Shown here piece by piece: positions 1 through 7,994 of a stretch of DNA of 64,000 nt; position 1 is the first letter of the stretch; each line of letters starts with the position of its first letter. Under the pieces are notes generated by a model. It did no database searches and was not told where the DNA came from. It worked only from the letters and a program-made list of their open reading frames with translations. Source of the stretch: Flavipsychrobacter sp. (GTDB lineage: Bacteria; Bacteroidota; Bacteroidia; Chitinophagales; Chitinophagaceae); contig JAEUVX010000015.1 in the NCBI GenBank assembly GCA_016786615.1, positions 1-64,000 of the forward strand, read 5' to 3'. The position numbers were made by a program, and so were the translations under genes.

Positions 1-47
1 GCGAAACCTGTGATACCCAGAGCGATGATTGCGATTACCTTTTTCAT
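1..47 (-). CDS. Signal-peptide N-terminus of a protein cut by the window edge
   Basis: Only the first 15 codons lie in the window. They read MKKVIAIIALGITGF, a Lys-Lys start followed by a hydrophobic stretch, which looks like the beginning of a signal peptide. A good promoter match lies upstream at 106-138. Nothing can be said about function because the rest of the gene is outside the window. Confidence 0.6.
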   Translation of the reverse strand, partial: MKKVIAIIALGITGF

Positions 48-105
48 TTTAATTTGTTTGTCGTTTGATTATTTGATGAATGTTTGTTTGTCCGTTATTG
101 TGATA

Positions 106-138
106 CAAAGATGCATCGGGAAACACCCCTTCGCCAAA
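106..138 (-). promoter_or_regulatory. Bacteroidota-type promoter for the left-edge gene
   Basis: On the minus strand, TTTGG (134-138) is followed after 20 nt by CATCTTTG (106-113), which differs from the -7 consensus TAnnTTTG by one base. The spacing fits the Bacteroidota sigma-A arrangement, and the leader to the start codon at 47 would be about 55 nt. This is inferred from motif and spacing only. Confidence 0.45.
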
Positions 139-300
139 AAAACAGGCCTTGTTAACCCCGGATTAGCAAGCGGCTAACAAGCTATTAACAAAAACATCGT
201 AACTTATTGATTATCAATAAATATTAATATGGGGTAGATGTTAAGCTACCTGTATTAATTATCTGATAATTGTTTTATTTTACAATATAAAACCTACCCG

Positions 301-1170
301 ATGCGTCTATTCATTATCATGTTACTATTGCTTAACACTTATGTGTATGCACAAAAGGATACATTTCGCATATACTTTCCGTTATCCGATGCAAGGCTGA
401 CAAATATGGCCAAACACACTCTTGATAGCCTGTTGTATTACGATATAATAAACAATCATAAAAAAATAGGCATCATAGGATATACTGACAATACCGGAAG
501 TGACACTATAAACAATTTACTATCATTAAACAGGGCCAAAACAGTTGCAGATTATTTTAAAAGCATGGGCGTTCCGGAAGCATTACTTGAGATGGTGGCA
601 GGTAAAGGAGCGATAAAAAGAAGCATTGAACAACAGAACAACCAGACAGACAGACGGGTTGATATAATTCCAGGAGGATTAATAAAAACAGATTCAAAAA
701 TAAATCATGCAAAAGCTAAAGTAATTGAAAACGATATCGAGTCTCTAGCAAAAATGGAAGCGGGAGGAGTACTGCGCTTGAACAATATCTTATTTGTTCC
801 GGGTTCAACTTCATTTATTGATGTTAGCTACCCTATTTTGAAAGCGCTTGCCAATTCATTAAAAGCAAATCCAAATATCAAAATCAGAATAGAAGGGCAT
901 ATTTGCTGTTATTCTCCCAACAGATCCAAACTGAGAACAAATAACACAAACATAGTAGTATTATCAGGTTCAAAAGAAGATGTGTATGGAATCAGATTAT
1001 CGTGGGGTCGGGCAAAAGCAGTAGAAAGCTATCTGATTAGACAAGGTGTTGCAGCTAACAGGCTGAAATGTGCCGGCTTCAGTGATCAGAAACCACTATA
1101 TGAAGCGGACGGTAAAACAATATTGCCAGATAAAAACCGTCGTGTGGAAATAAGGATTACGGATAAATAA
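301..1170 (+). CDS. Secreted protein with two OmpA-like domains
   Basis: 289 aa with a signal peptide (about residues 1-17, ending YAQ). Two OmpA/MotB-like domains follow, at about 20-122 and 158-287, with no beta-barrel. The first keeps the Asp of GYTDNTG (D63) and the Arg pair DRRV (R118-R119) that contact peptidoglycan in this family. The second has GHICC (200-203) where GHTD is usual, plus an insertion of about 25 residues before its LSWGRAKAV helix, but keeps NRRVEI (R280-R281). I recall GHICC-type domains from other Bacteroidota. The likely role is a periplasmic peptidoglycan-associated protein. It converges with the M48 protease gene, with only 6 bp between stop codons. Binding by the second domain is doubtful because the Asp is missing. 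Confidence 0.85.
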   Translation: MRLFIIMLLLLNTYVYAQKDTFRIYFPLSDARLTNMAKHTLDSLLYYDIINNHKKIGIIGYTDNTGSDTINNLLSLNRAKTVADYFKSMGVPEALLEMVAGKGAIKRSIEQQNNQTDRRVDIIPGGLIKTDSKINHAKAKVIENDIESLAKMEAGGVLRLNNILFVPGSTSFIDVSYPILKALANSLKANPNIKIRIEGHICCYSPNRSKLRTNNTNIVVLSGSKEDVYGIRLSWGRAKAVESYLIRQGVAANRLKCAGFSDQKPLYEADGKTILPDKNRRVEIRITDK

Positions 1171-1176
1171 CTACGC

Positions 1177-1959
1177 TTAGTTACATTCTTCTACAAGATA
1201 CCTCCAGTCTGCACTGTCAATTGCAGGTGTGTAGGTACCTGTATATTTGCCATCCAGTATTTTTGTTGCTCTTTCCTTAGAATCAGGGTGAGTAGATATC
1301 CATTCCATTGCATCAGACATACTCCCGTTCAGTTCTGCCATTTTATTAAAGAAGCCTGCAAGCGGAAGCGGATCGATACCTGCTTTTTGCACATACACTA
1401 CTGCCACAGCATCCGCATCACTCTCCTGCCCTCTGTCAAATTTACCCGATGTAAGCCTGTGAATAATCTCTTTGATAAGCCCCAGATTATCACCTCCTAT
1501 CATCATAACCATAGATAAACCTATCTCTCTCGCAAAGCGCTTGGCTATGTGCCCCCTCTCTATATGGCCTATTTCATGGGCTACCACACCTGCTAGCATA
1601 TCGGCACTATCGCAATAAGCCACCAGTGCTGAGTTTACAATTATATGGCCTCCCGGTATAGCAAAGGCATTCACCTCCAGATCTTTAAATAGATGTATTT
1701 GTATTTCTGCAGTATCTATATTGTTTGCAAGACAAAGCCTGTTTTTCAGGTCTTGTATTATTTGTACGGAACGTACATCATTCATTTCATTCTTCTCCAA
1801 CCTGTGCAGCTTCAGAAAAAGCTCACTTACCTGCTTCTGACGTTTTTGTACAAATTCATCCATTTTCAGCCACTTGGCCCACGGCATCATACTGAGCCCA
1901 TACCACAGCGCCACAAACGTAATTACAGAAATTGTGCCCTTAAAAAGTATCTTATTCAT
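1177..1959 (-). CDS. M48 family metalloprotease
   Basis: 260 aa with one N-terminal membrane-spanning or signal segment (about 7-26). The zinc motif HEIGH is at residues 128-132 inside AHEIGHIERGH, and the third ligand Glu is in the QESDADA motif (about E179), as expected for M48 (HtpX/Oma1/BepA-like) peptidases. The protein probably acts in the periplasm, in proteolytic quality control. It is the last gene of a minus-strand run with a DUF4870-like protein, DUF2752 and a TM2 protein, 25 bp downstream of the DUF4870-like gene. Substrate is unknown. The short length and lack of TPR repeats argue against BepA itself. Confidence 0.9.
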   Translation of the reverse strand: MNKILFKGTISVITFVALWYGLSMMPWAKWLKMDEFVQKRQKQVSELFLKLHRLEKNEMNDVRSVQIIQDLKNRLCLANNIDTAEIQIHLFKDLEVNAFAIPGGHIIVNSALVAYCDSADMLAGVVAHEIGHIERGHIAKRFAREIGLSMVMMIGGDNLGLIKEIIHRLTSGKFDRGQESDADAVAVVYVQKAGIDPLPLAGFFNKMAELNGSMSDAMEWISTHPDSKERATKILDGKYTGTYTPAIDSADWRYLVEECN

Positions 1960-1984
1960 AAACTATACGTGACAGGTTTTTAGG

Positions 1985-2437
1985 TTATCGTTTTGCGGTA
2001 AAGAAGTCTGCCAGTTCGCTCCAAAAAAAATAGGAAACGTGAATACCCTTTCTCACCCTAATAGCAGCGATAATATTTAGTGTTATCTCAATGATGTTCA
2101 GTGCAATTACAAGCACCACGTAAGCAAAATACTTGTCGGTAAAGGGTACTTGTCCTGTAAAAGCACGTATTGTCCAGGTAAGTGCAATGGAATTGACAAC
2201 CATAATAGTGAGCTGAGATAACAATGCCTGCATACAATGCCAGCGTACATAGTAGGTCGATTTCCTGTTGAACAGGTAAAACGCAGCAGTAGCCAACAGG
2301 TTAATGATTGGTAAAGGCATACCCGCCATTATAACCATTACAGACATCAGATAACCATTGGAGGCTTTCTCCATTTCATCTTCACGAGGTTTGTAACGCT
2401 CAATATATTCAGGCATTACATTTTGTAGAGATTCCAT
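1985..2437 (-). CDS. DUF4870-like small membrane protein
   Basis: 150 aa with about three to four hydrophobic helices (approx. 29-55, 72-92 and 100-127). The segment around residues 45-75, with a helix followed by YYVRWHCMQALLSQ, resembles DUF4870/Tic20-like proteins, which have a conserved FHxxQ-type stretch at this place. The start codon overlaps the 3' end of the DUF2752 gene by 22 bp, so the two are probably co-translated. No enzymatic motif is visible and the function is unknown. Assignment to DUF4870 rests on helix layout and this short motif only. Confidence 0.7.
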   Translation of the reverse strand: MESLQNVMPEYIERYKPREDEMEKASNGYLMSVMVIMAGMPLPIINLLATAAFYLFNRKSTYYVRWHCMQALLSQLTIMVVNSIALTWTIRAFTGQVPFTDKYFAYVVLVIALNIIEITLNIIAAIRVRKGIHVSYFFWSELADFFTAKR

Positions 2438-2826
2438 ATCCAGTTTATAAGCAGTAACAGAAAAATAATAAAAAGCAGTATAGGGCGCTGCTTCATTGTT
2501 TTATCGAAATTGGTATACATACCGTAAACAATTCGTTTGCCTGACATTAGGTCTATACCAATAATGACAGGCAATAAAACCAAAGCCAGCAAAGCAATAT
2601 ACCCCAACGGATTGGCTGACAAAGCACGCTGATAATTACCTGTTAAAATAGCTTCTACCGAATTGGTAGTACCGCATGCAGGGCAAGGATAACCAGTAAC
2701 GTTTTTGATATAGCACAAAGTATGACCGTCTGTAATATGGCTATTGTAACGATTATACAATAGCCATATCCACCCGCCGATCAGTAATGACGTTGTTAAC
2801 AGGTAAAATCTGCCAACGCTTGTCAT
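2416..2826 (-). CDS. DUF2752 domain membrane protein
   Basis: 136 aa with three likely membrane segments (about 5-24, 74-92 and 116-132). The motif YPCPACGTTNS (about 46-56), followed by a loop with ANPLGY, is the hallmark of DUF2752. The CPxCG cysteines could bind metal or form a disulfide, but no function is established. It sits between a TM2-domain gene (3 bp upstream) and a DUF4870-like gene (22-bp overlap) and shares their strand, so an operon of small membrane proteins is likely. Confidence 0.88.
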   Translation of the reverse strand: MTSVGRFYLLTTSLLIGGWIWLLYNRYNSHITDGHTLCYIKNVTGYPCPACGTTNSVEAILTGNYQRALSANPLGYIALLALVLLPVIIGIDLMSGKRIVYGMYTNFDKTMKQRPILLFIIFLLLLINWIWNLYKM

Positions 2827-2829
2827 AAA

Positions 2830-3168
2830 TTATATCAAAGCCATTTGTACTTTTTGCATATTCAATTCGCGTGTACGGCCCATTATCACAAACCAGTCTA
2901 TAATAGTCCATATACCTAAGCCACCACAAGTCAGGAGTTTTGCAATACCCATACCCGTTTCGCCCAGCATAAACCTGTCTATACCCAAGCCCCCGGCCAG
3001 CAATGAAATGATAATCATTATGGTAGGATCTTTGGTATTGGCTGTTTGCAATGCCAGAAACTTAGAATCGTCAGCTTGCAGCAACATATCCCTTAACATT
3101 GGAATCTGGTGAGCTTCGAAGAATTTACTGTTTGACATGATGTACATGTCTACCTTTTGTTGGTCCAT
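2830..3168 (-). CDS. TM2 domain-containing protein
   Basis: 112 aa from the chosen start, which reads MDQQKVDMYIMSN, the usual N-terminus of Bacteroidota TM2 proteins. An upstream ATG at 3201 would add 11 residues and is less likely. The C-terminal half holds the TM2 domain: a first helix (LLAGGLGIDRF), a Gly-rich turn (GETGMGIAKLLTCGGLG) and a second helix containing the conserved IWTIIDWF. The function of TM2 proteins in bacteria is not known. It is the first gene of the TM2-DUF2752-DUF4870-M48 run. Confidence 0.85.
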   Translation of the reverse strand: MDQQKVDMYIMSNSKFFEAHQIPMLRDMLLQADDSKFLALQTANTKDPTIMIIISLLAGGLGIDRFMLGETGMGIAKLLTCGGLGIWTIIDWFVIMGRTRELNMQKVQMALI

Positions 3169-3344
3169 AGATGAAAAGTGATGTTTGTCTAAAAATAGCA
3201 TTTATTTCAAAAAAACAACAACGCTCAATAAAAACGAGGCATACATCTACACCCCAAACCTGTAGAACTATTATCGTGAATTGTAATCGACTAGCAATCT
3301 CCTGCACTTACACACTTAAACTACTACTATTGATAATGAGCAGA

Positions 3345-4028
3345 TTATGCGGGATAATTTCTTGCTCCAAATAGCATACTCCCTATCCTAACCATGGTGC
3401 TACCCTCTTCTATGGCTGCATGATAATCGCCACTCATACCCATGCTACAGGTATTGAAATAGGGTTTTGCAATAAAATATGAGGCCTTTATGTGTTTATA
3501 CATATTATGTAATCTGGCAAACTCTGACCTAACCTGTTCTTCATCATCAGTGAAAGTAGCCATACCCATCAGTCCACATACTTCTACGTTTTTCAAGCTG
3601 TCCTTCTGTGCTTCATAGTACTCCATAAGCTCAGTCAAACCATTTGCATCCAAACCATGTTTGGTTACTTCATTTGCAATGTGCATTTGAAGTAACACTT
3701 TAATAGTACGATTGTGTTTAGCGGCTTGTTTATTTATTTCTTCAAGTAGTTTGAAGCTATCGACAGCATGTATCAGGTACACATAAGGAGCTATGTATTT
3801 TACTTTATTGCTTTGCAGATGTCCTATATAATGCCAACGAATATCGGCAGGCAATACTGGCTGTTTCTCTACCAGTTCCTGCACATAGTTCTCTCCAAAA
3901 TCTCTTTGGCCGAGATTGTATAAATCCTGAATATCACTTGCAGGTTTGGTTTTAGAAACCGCAACCAATGTCACACCCTTTGCTGTTAATTCTTCCGTAA
4001 GCGATTGCCATACTTCTGCATTCACCAT
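3345..4028 (-). CDS. yggS: YggS/PLPBP family PLP-binding protein
   Basis: 227 aa, typical length. The N-terminal AVSKTKP contains the lysine expected to hold pyridoxal phosphate (K26). FGENYVQE, WHYIGHLQSNK and the C-terminal SMGMSGDYHAAIEEGSTMVRIG are signature stretches of the family. The protein is a non-catalytic type III fold PLP carrier involved in vitamin B6 and amino acid homeostasis in the cytoplasm. It lies 6 bp downstream of panB on the same strand, so the two are probably co-transcribed. Pantothenate and keto-acid metabolism are known to be disturbed in yggS mutants of E. coli, which fits this pairing. Confidence 0.93.
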   Translation of the reverse strand: MVNAEVWQSLTEELTAKGVTLVAVSKTKPASDIQDLYNLGQRDFGENYVQELVEKQPVLPADIRWHYIGHLQSNKVKYIAPYVYLIHAVDSFKLLEEINKQAAKHNRTIKVLLQMHIANEVTKHGLDANGLTELMEYYEAQKDSLKNVEVCGLMGMATFTDDEEQVRSEFARLHNMYKHIKASYFIAKPYFNTCSMGMSGDYHAAIEEGSTMVRIGSMLFGARNYPA

Positions 4029-4034
4029 ACTTGT

Positions 4035-4850
4035 TTAGTATTGTTCCTTTTCGTTAGGGAAATCTTTGCTCTTCACGTCTTGTATATAATGCTCGGTTGC
4101 AGTCTTTATCTGGTCGTACATATTCAGGTAACGACGAAGGAAGCGAGGAGAAAACTCTTTGTTGATGCCCAGCATATCGTGCATTACCAATACCTGGCCA
4201 TCTACTCCTCCACCTGCTCCTATTCCTATGATTGGTATCTTCACCTCTTCTGCAACACGTTTGCCCAATGCAGCAGGTATCTTCTCTAATACGATAGAAA
4301 AGCAACCTGCCTCTTCCAGCAATCGTGCATTCTTTACCAATACCTCGGCCTCGGCTTCTTCCTTAGCACGCACTGCGTATGTACCGAACTTATAGATAGA
4401 CTGTGGTGTTAGGCCCAAATGTCCCATAACAGGCACACCTGCACTAATAATACGCTTGATAGAATCTACTACTTCTTCCCCACCTTCCAGTTTGATAGCG
4501 TGTGCACCTGTTTCTTTCATGATGCGGATGGCAGAGTTCAGTGCTTCTTTACTATTGCCCTGATAAGTACCAAACGGTAAATCTACCACTACCAGACAAC
4601 GGCTGATAGCACGTACCACGCTCTGCGCATGGTATATCATCTGGTCGAGCGTAATGGGTAGTGTGGTTTCGTGGCCAGCCATCACGTTTGATGCGCTATC
4701 GCCTACCAGCAATACATCTATGCCTGCATCATCCAGAATGCGTGCCATCGAAAAATCGTAGGCAGTAAGCATGGATATTTTCTCGCCCTGTTGTTTCATT
4801 ACCAACAAGGTATTAGTAGTAACCTTCGTTATTTCTTTATGTACAGACAT
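4035..4850 (-). CDS. panB: 3-methyl-2-oxobutanoate hydroxymethyltransferase
   Basis: 271 aa, usual length. It transfers a hydroxymethyl group from methylene-tetrahydrofolate to alpha-ketoisovalerate, the first committed step of pantothenate and CoA synthesis. [21 protein letters not shown] (metal-binding Asp), the IVLEKIP motif with the catalytic Glu, and [14 protein letters not shown] are all present. It is followed by yggS after 6 bp and preceded by an HMG-CoA lyase gene 51 bp upstream. A perfect -7 element (4888-4895) lies between these two genes, so panB-yggS may have its own promoter. panC and panD are not in the window. Confidence 0.96.
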   Translation of the reverse strand: MSVHKEITKVTTNTLLVMKQQGEKISMLTAYDFSMARILDDAGIDVLLVGDSASNVMAGHETTLPITLDQMIYHAQSVVRAISRCLVVVDLPFGTYQGNSKEALNSAIRIMKETGAHAIKLEGGEEVVDSIKRIISAGVPVMGHLGLTPQSIYKFGTYAVRAKEEAEAEVLVKNARLLEEAGCFSIVLEKIPAALGKRVAEEVKIPIIGIGAGGGVDGQVLVMHDMLGINKEFSPRFLRRYLNMYDQIKTATEHYIQDVKSKDFPNEKEQY

Positions 4851-4887
4851 GATATATGTTTTATTTGACAGGGTTGAAAATGGTGTA

Positions 4888-4895
4888 CAAAGATA
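4888..4895 (-). promoter_or_regulatory. Candidate -7 element upstream of panB
   Basis: The minus strand reads TATCTTTG here, a perfect match to TAnnTTTG, 37 nt before the panB start codon. No convincing -33 TTG is visible at the expected distance, so the call is tentative. Confidence 0.35.
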
Positions 4896-4901
4896 GTTTT
4901 A

Positions 4902-5759
4902 TTATATAAACACCTCTGCCGCCATAAGCCATGCTTTGTTGAAGGCCTCGCGATTGATAGGCAACACGATATTGTTCTTATCTGCCCATTGAATAATGTT
5001 CTCTGTAGCAATGTTCCCCACCAGTTCGTCTTCTGCCATCGGGCAGCCGCCTATTCCTTTCATAGCACTATCAAAACGGACACAACCACTGTTGTAAGCC
5101 GATTGCAGCTTTTCTTCCCACGTTGCAGCATTGCTATGGAAGTGCGCACCTATGTGTACATTCTTAAACTCTGGTACGAGTGTATTGAAGATATACTCAA
5201 TATTATCAGGCTTTGCTACACCTACTGTATCAGACATGGCAATGGTTTTAATACCCATCTCTGCCAGTTTGCCAACCCATTTGATGGCTACTTCTGCACT
5301 ATACTCATCACCATACGGATTGCCAAAACCCATAGATATATATACTACCAGTTCTTTACCATGCTGCACACAGAGGTTTTGTATCTCCTCTACCTGTTTC
5401 AGCGATTCTGCAATGGTCTTGTTGGTATTCCTTAGCTGGAAAGTTTCTGATATAGAAAAAGGGAAACCCAGATAGTGTATCTGCTCGTACCCTACTGCCT
5501 CCTCTGCACCACGTGTATTGGCTATGATGGCAAGCAGTTTTGTATTAACACCATCCAGTTGCAATTGTGGTATTACATCCTTCGTATCTGCCAGTTGTGG
5601 TATGGCTTTTGCAGAAACAAAAGAACCAAAATCCAACACATCAAAACCTACTTGCAGCAGTGTATTCAGGTATTTCACTTTTACCTCTGTAGGAATATGG
5701 TGCTTCCAACCCTGCATAGCATCGCGGGGACATTCTATAAGTGTTATGCTTTTTTGCAT
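4902..5759 (-). CDS. Hydroxymethylglutaryl-CoA lyase
   Basis: 285 aa, the length of the HMGL family. It should cleave HMG-CoA to acetoacetate and acetyl-CoA, the last step of leucine breakdown. The N-terminal IECPRDAMQG is the Bacteroidota form of the EVGPRDGLQ substrate and metal motif, AHFHSN carries the metal-ligand histidines, and GIGGCPMAEDELVGN holds the active-site cysteine loop. It is upstream of panB on the same strand but separated by a possible promoter. Other leucine catabolism genes are absent from the window. A 2-isopropylmalate-synthase-like role is unlikely given the short length and GGCP loop. Confidence 0.9.
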   Translation of the reverse strand: MQKSITLIECPRDAMQGWKHHIPTEVKVKYLNTLLQVGFDVLDFGSFVSAKAIPQLADTKDVIPQLQLDGVNTKLLAIIANTRGAEEAVGYEQIHYLGFPFSISETFQLRNTNKTIAESLKQVEEIQNLCVQHGKELVVYISMGFGNPYGDEYSAEVAIKWVGKLAEMGIKTIAMSDTVGVAKPDNIEYIFNTLVPEFKNVHIGAHFHSNAATWEEKLQSAYNSGCVRFDSAMKGIGGCPMAEDELVGNIATENIIQWADKNNIVLPINREAFNKAWLMAAEVFI

Positions 5760-5860
5760 TGTATCAGAAATAGAATGTAAAGATAGATTTATATACTAAC
5801 ACAAGCAGTTATAGTAATATTTTCAAATCTTATTACGATAGCTTTACTTTGAATAGAGCT

Positions 5861-6106
5861 ATGAAAGAACTACAGGAAATAATAAAGAATAGATTACTGA
5901 CCAGAGACAGTTTTATCCTTTGCTTTGAGTTAGTACGTCAAAATGGGGATTGTCTAATCATCAAATCAGACGGCCAAAGAATTGAAAATACATACACATT
6001 AATCATAACATTTCCTGAGCAAAAAGGGAAAGAAATGTTGCGGTATGACTGTGACGACTTACTTGAAGGATTATATCAACTACTAACTAAGTATTGCCAG
6101 GCTTAA
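5861..6106 (+). CDS. Hypothetical protein, 81 aa
   Basis: I do not recognise the family. The ATG at 5861 gives MKELQEIIKNRLLTRDSF; a TTG at 5849 would add four residues. The sequence alternates beta-like stretches (FILCFELVRQNGDCLIIK, YTLIITF) with a C-terminal helix (DDLLEGLYQLLTKYC) and has no signal peptide or membrane segment, so it is probably a small cytoplasmic alpha/beta protein. It is a single gene that meets mqnA tail to tail with 3 bp between stop codons. Confidence 0.6.
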   Translation: MKELQEIIKNRLLTRDSFILCFELVRQNGDCLIIKSDGQRIENTYTLIITFPEQKGKEMLRYDCDDLLEGLYQLLTKYCQA

Positions 6107-6109
6107 AAA

Positions 6110-6850
6110 CTATTCCGCTATCATCTGCAGAAATAGTTGCATACCTTTCTTCTTCTCTTCATCCAGCAGATAGTGGATGTTTTCGGTATAGTAAGTATGC
6201 AGGTCGTAGTACGGGAAAGGATTTTGTGCTACTACCTCGTCTATATGCTTCAGCCCTTCTGCGTTGGCGGCATTGAAGGCTGTAATGAAATCCTGTGGTA
6301 ATTGCTTATTGGCCACCCAAGCTGCAAATACAAAGGGCAATCCAGTCAGTTCTTTCCAGCCCTTAGCCAGATCGTAGATATAGTCGAAATTGGTGAGTTG
6401 TTTCAGCGCCCTGTCCCCTATTATGACACCTGCAGTAGTGCCATTTATATAGTCTATATAGTTTTCTGTTGCGGGTTTAAATTCCACTTTCTTCTTCCAC
6501 AGCTTTTCCAGCAGCAGTTGTGCCAGCCTTACAGATGTACGGCTCTGGTAGTCGAGATACACGGTTTCTATCTCCTCCATCGGTACCATGCTGAATATAC
6601 ACACAGATGCTACATTACCATCAGCAGCTATGCAATAGTCACAAATAATGTTTGCACCGGGTATTGTAGGAATGGCAGCAACAGGCAGCAGTGCCACATC
6701 TATATCGCCACGTTGCAAAGCACCCGCTACATTGGCAGGATAATCTGCTACCAGTTCAATGCTATCCATCACTTCGCTGCGTTCAATACCATAGAGCAAA
6801 GGCTTGGTATTCAAATAACTTACAGGTGCAACTTTTATTTTGGCGCTCAA
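6110..6850 (-). CDS. mqnA: Chorismate dehydratase, futalosine menaquinone pathway
   Basis: 246 aa from a TTG start at 6850. It dehydrates chorismate to 3-enolpyruvylbenzoate, the first step of the futalosine route to menaquinone. It has the MqnA periplasmic-binding-like fold with N-terminal VSYLNTKPLLYG, the segment GDIDVALLPVAA and the C-terminal stretch LPFVFAAWVA. The upstream ATG at 6895 would add 15 non-family residues and lies beyond a perfect -7 box (6867-6875), so it is probably not the start. The TTG start gives MSAKIKVAPVSYLNT, which matches relatives I know. The gene is divergent from rnhA. Confidence 0.9.
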   Translation of the reverse strand: MSAKIKVAPVSYLNTKPLLYGIERSEVMDSIELVADYPANVAGALQRGDIDVALLPVAAIPTIPGANIICDYCIAADGNVASVCIFSMVPMEEIETVYLDYQSRTSVRLAQLLLEKLWKKKVEFKPATENYIDYINGTTAGVIIGDRALKQLTNFDYIYDLAKGWKELTGLPFVFAAWVANKQLPQDFITAFNAANAEGLKHIDEVVAQNPFPYYDLHTYYTENIHYLLDEEKKKGMQLFLQMIAE

Positions 6851-6866
6851 CAGACTAAATTTGGGC

Positions 6867-6875
6867 GCAAAGATA
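6867..6875 (-). promoter_or_regulatory. -7 element of mqnA promoter, decides its start
   Basis: The minus strand reads TATCTTTGC, a perfect Bacteroidota -7 element, between the upstream ATG (6895) and the TTG (6850) of mqnA. Transcription from it would begin downstream of the ATG, which supports the TTG start. It overlaps the divergent rnhA promoter region. No clear -33 element was identified. Confidence 0.5.
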
Positions 6876-6893
6876 GCACTCGCTACCCAATTC

Positions 6894-7355
6894 ATGTCGC
6901 AACAACTAATTATTTATACTGACGGTTCTGCCCGTGGCAACCCCGGACCGGGCGGATACGGAATCGTAATGCAATGGGGACAAACACGTAAAGAGTTCTC
7001 GCAAGGCTTCCGGCTGACGACCAATAACCGTATGGAACTGATGGCTGTGGTAGAAGCACTGAAGATGCTGACACGCGACGGGCTGGATGTGGTGATATAC
7101 AGCGATTCGAGCTATGTAGTGAACTCCGTAGAAAAAGGATGGGTTTTTGGCTGGGCTAAGAAGGGATGGAAAGATAAAAAGAACGTTGACCTGTGGCAGG
7201 AATACCTGAAATACCACAACAAGCACCGTGTAAAATTTGTATGGGTAAAAGGCCATGCCAACAACCCCATGAATAACCGCTGCGACGAACTGGCTACAAT
7301 GGCAGCAGACAGCAGGGACTGGCTGGTAGATTTCGGGTATGAGAATGGTAATTAA
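6894..7355 (+). CDS. rnhA: Ribonuclease HI
   Basis: 153 aa, standard RNase HI length. It degrades the RNA strand of RNA-DNA hybrids. The carboxylate set is present: D10 in YTDGSARGNPG, E48 in NNRMEL, D71 in YSDSSYVV and D131 in NRCDELA, with the flexible-loop His in KGHANNPMNN. An in-frame ATG at 6840 would add 18 residues and run into the mqnA coding region, so the ATG at 6894 is preferred. A GNAT gene follows 32 bp downstream on the same strand. Confidence 0.96.
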   Translation: MSQQLIIYTDGSARGNPGPGGYGIVMQWGQTRKEFSQGFRLTTNNRMELMAVVEALKMLTRDGLDVVIYSDSSYVVNSVEKGWVFGWAKKGWKDKKNVDLWQEYLKYHNKHRVKFVWVKGHANNPMNNRCDELATMAADSRDWLVDFGYENGN

Positions 7356-7387
7356 TTCTTTTTTCAACTACTGATATAACCACTACT

Positions 7388-7948
7388 ATGATACATCTCA
7401 ATTTCAATCCGTTTCCTGTACTGACTACCGAAAGATTGGTACTGCGCGAAATGAGTATGGATGATACAGAGCCATACTTCATCATTCGTGCAGATGAGGA
7501 GATGAATAAATACATCCCCAACCCTCGCCCTAAGAACCACGAAGAAACACAGGCTATCATAGAACGTATGATGAGCTACGCAAGAGACAACAAGAGTGTA
7601 GCATGGACTATTGCTGATAAAGAGACCAACCAGATGCTGGGCAGTATGTGTTTGTGGACTATGCAGGGCAATGATGACGGCTGGGAGGTAGGCTATGCCA
7701 TCCTTACCGAACACCAAAACAAAGGGCTGATGAGCGAAGCACTGCAAGCCACCGTGAAATATGGGTTTGAAGTGATGAACCTGCCCATGATACATGCCTA
7801 CACGCACAAAGACAATGCAAGCTCTAGGCACATGCTGGAGAAAAACGGTTTTGCACGCAACACAATATTAGAAGCTACACAATCAGAGATAGAAGATATG
7901 AAAGAAGAAATGCAGTATATGGTTATCTATACATTGCAGAGAGTCTAA
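7388..7948 (+). CDS. GNAT N-acetyltransferase, RimJ/RimL type
   Basis: 186 aa. The N-terminus FPVLTTERLVLREMSMDD is typical of Acetyltransf_3 (RimJ/RimL) proteins. The acetyl-CoA motif region reads VGYAILTEHQNKGLMSEALQ, and motif B has NASSRHMLEKNGF. It is likely to acetylate an amino group on a protein or small molecule; the substrate cannot be told from sequence. It follows rnhA by 32 bp and may share its transcript. The end of the gene faces the NHL/T9SS protein gene. Confidence 0.9.
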   Translation: MIHLNFNPFPVLTTERLVLREMSMDDTEPYFIIRADEEMNKYIPNPRPKNHEETQAIIERMMSYARDNKSVAWTIADKETNQMLGSMCLWTMQGNDDGWEVGYAILTEHQNKGLMSEALQATVKYGFEVMNLPMIHAYTHKDNASSRHMLEKNGFARNTILEATQSEIEDMKEEMQYMVIYTLQRV

Positions 7949-7994
7949 GCAATCTTGTTTCACCGTTTCAGTAACTATACCATGAAACACGATA

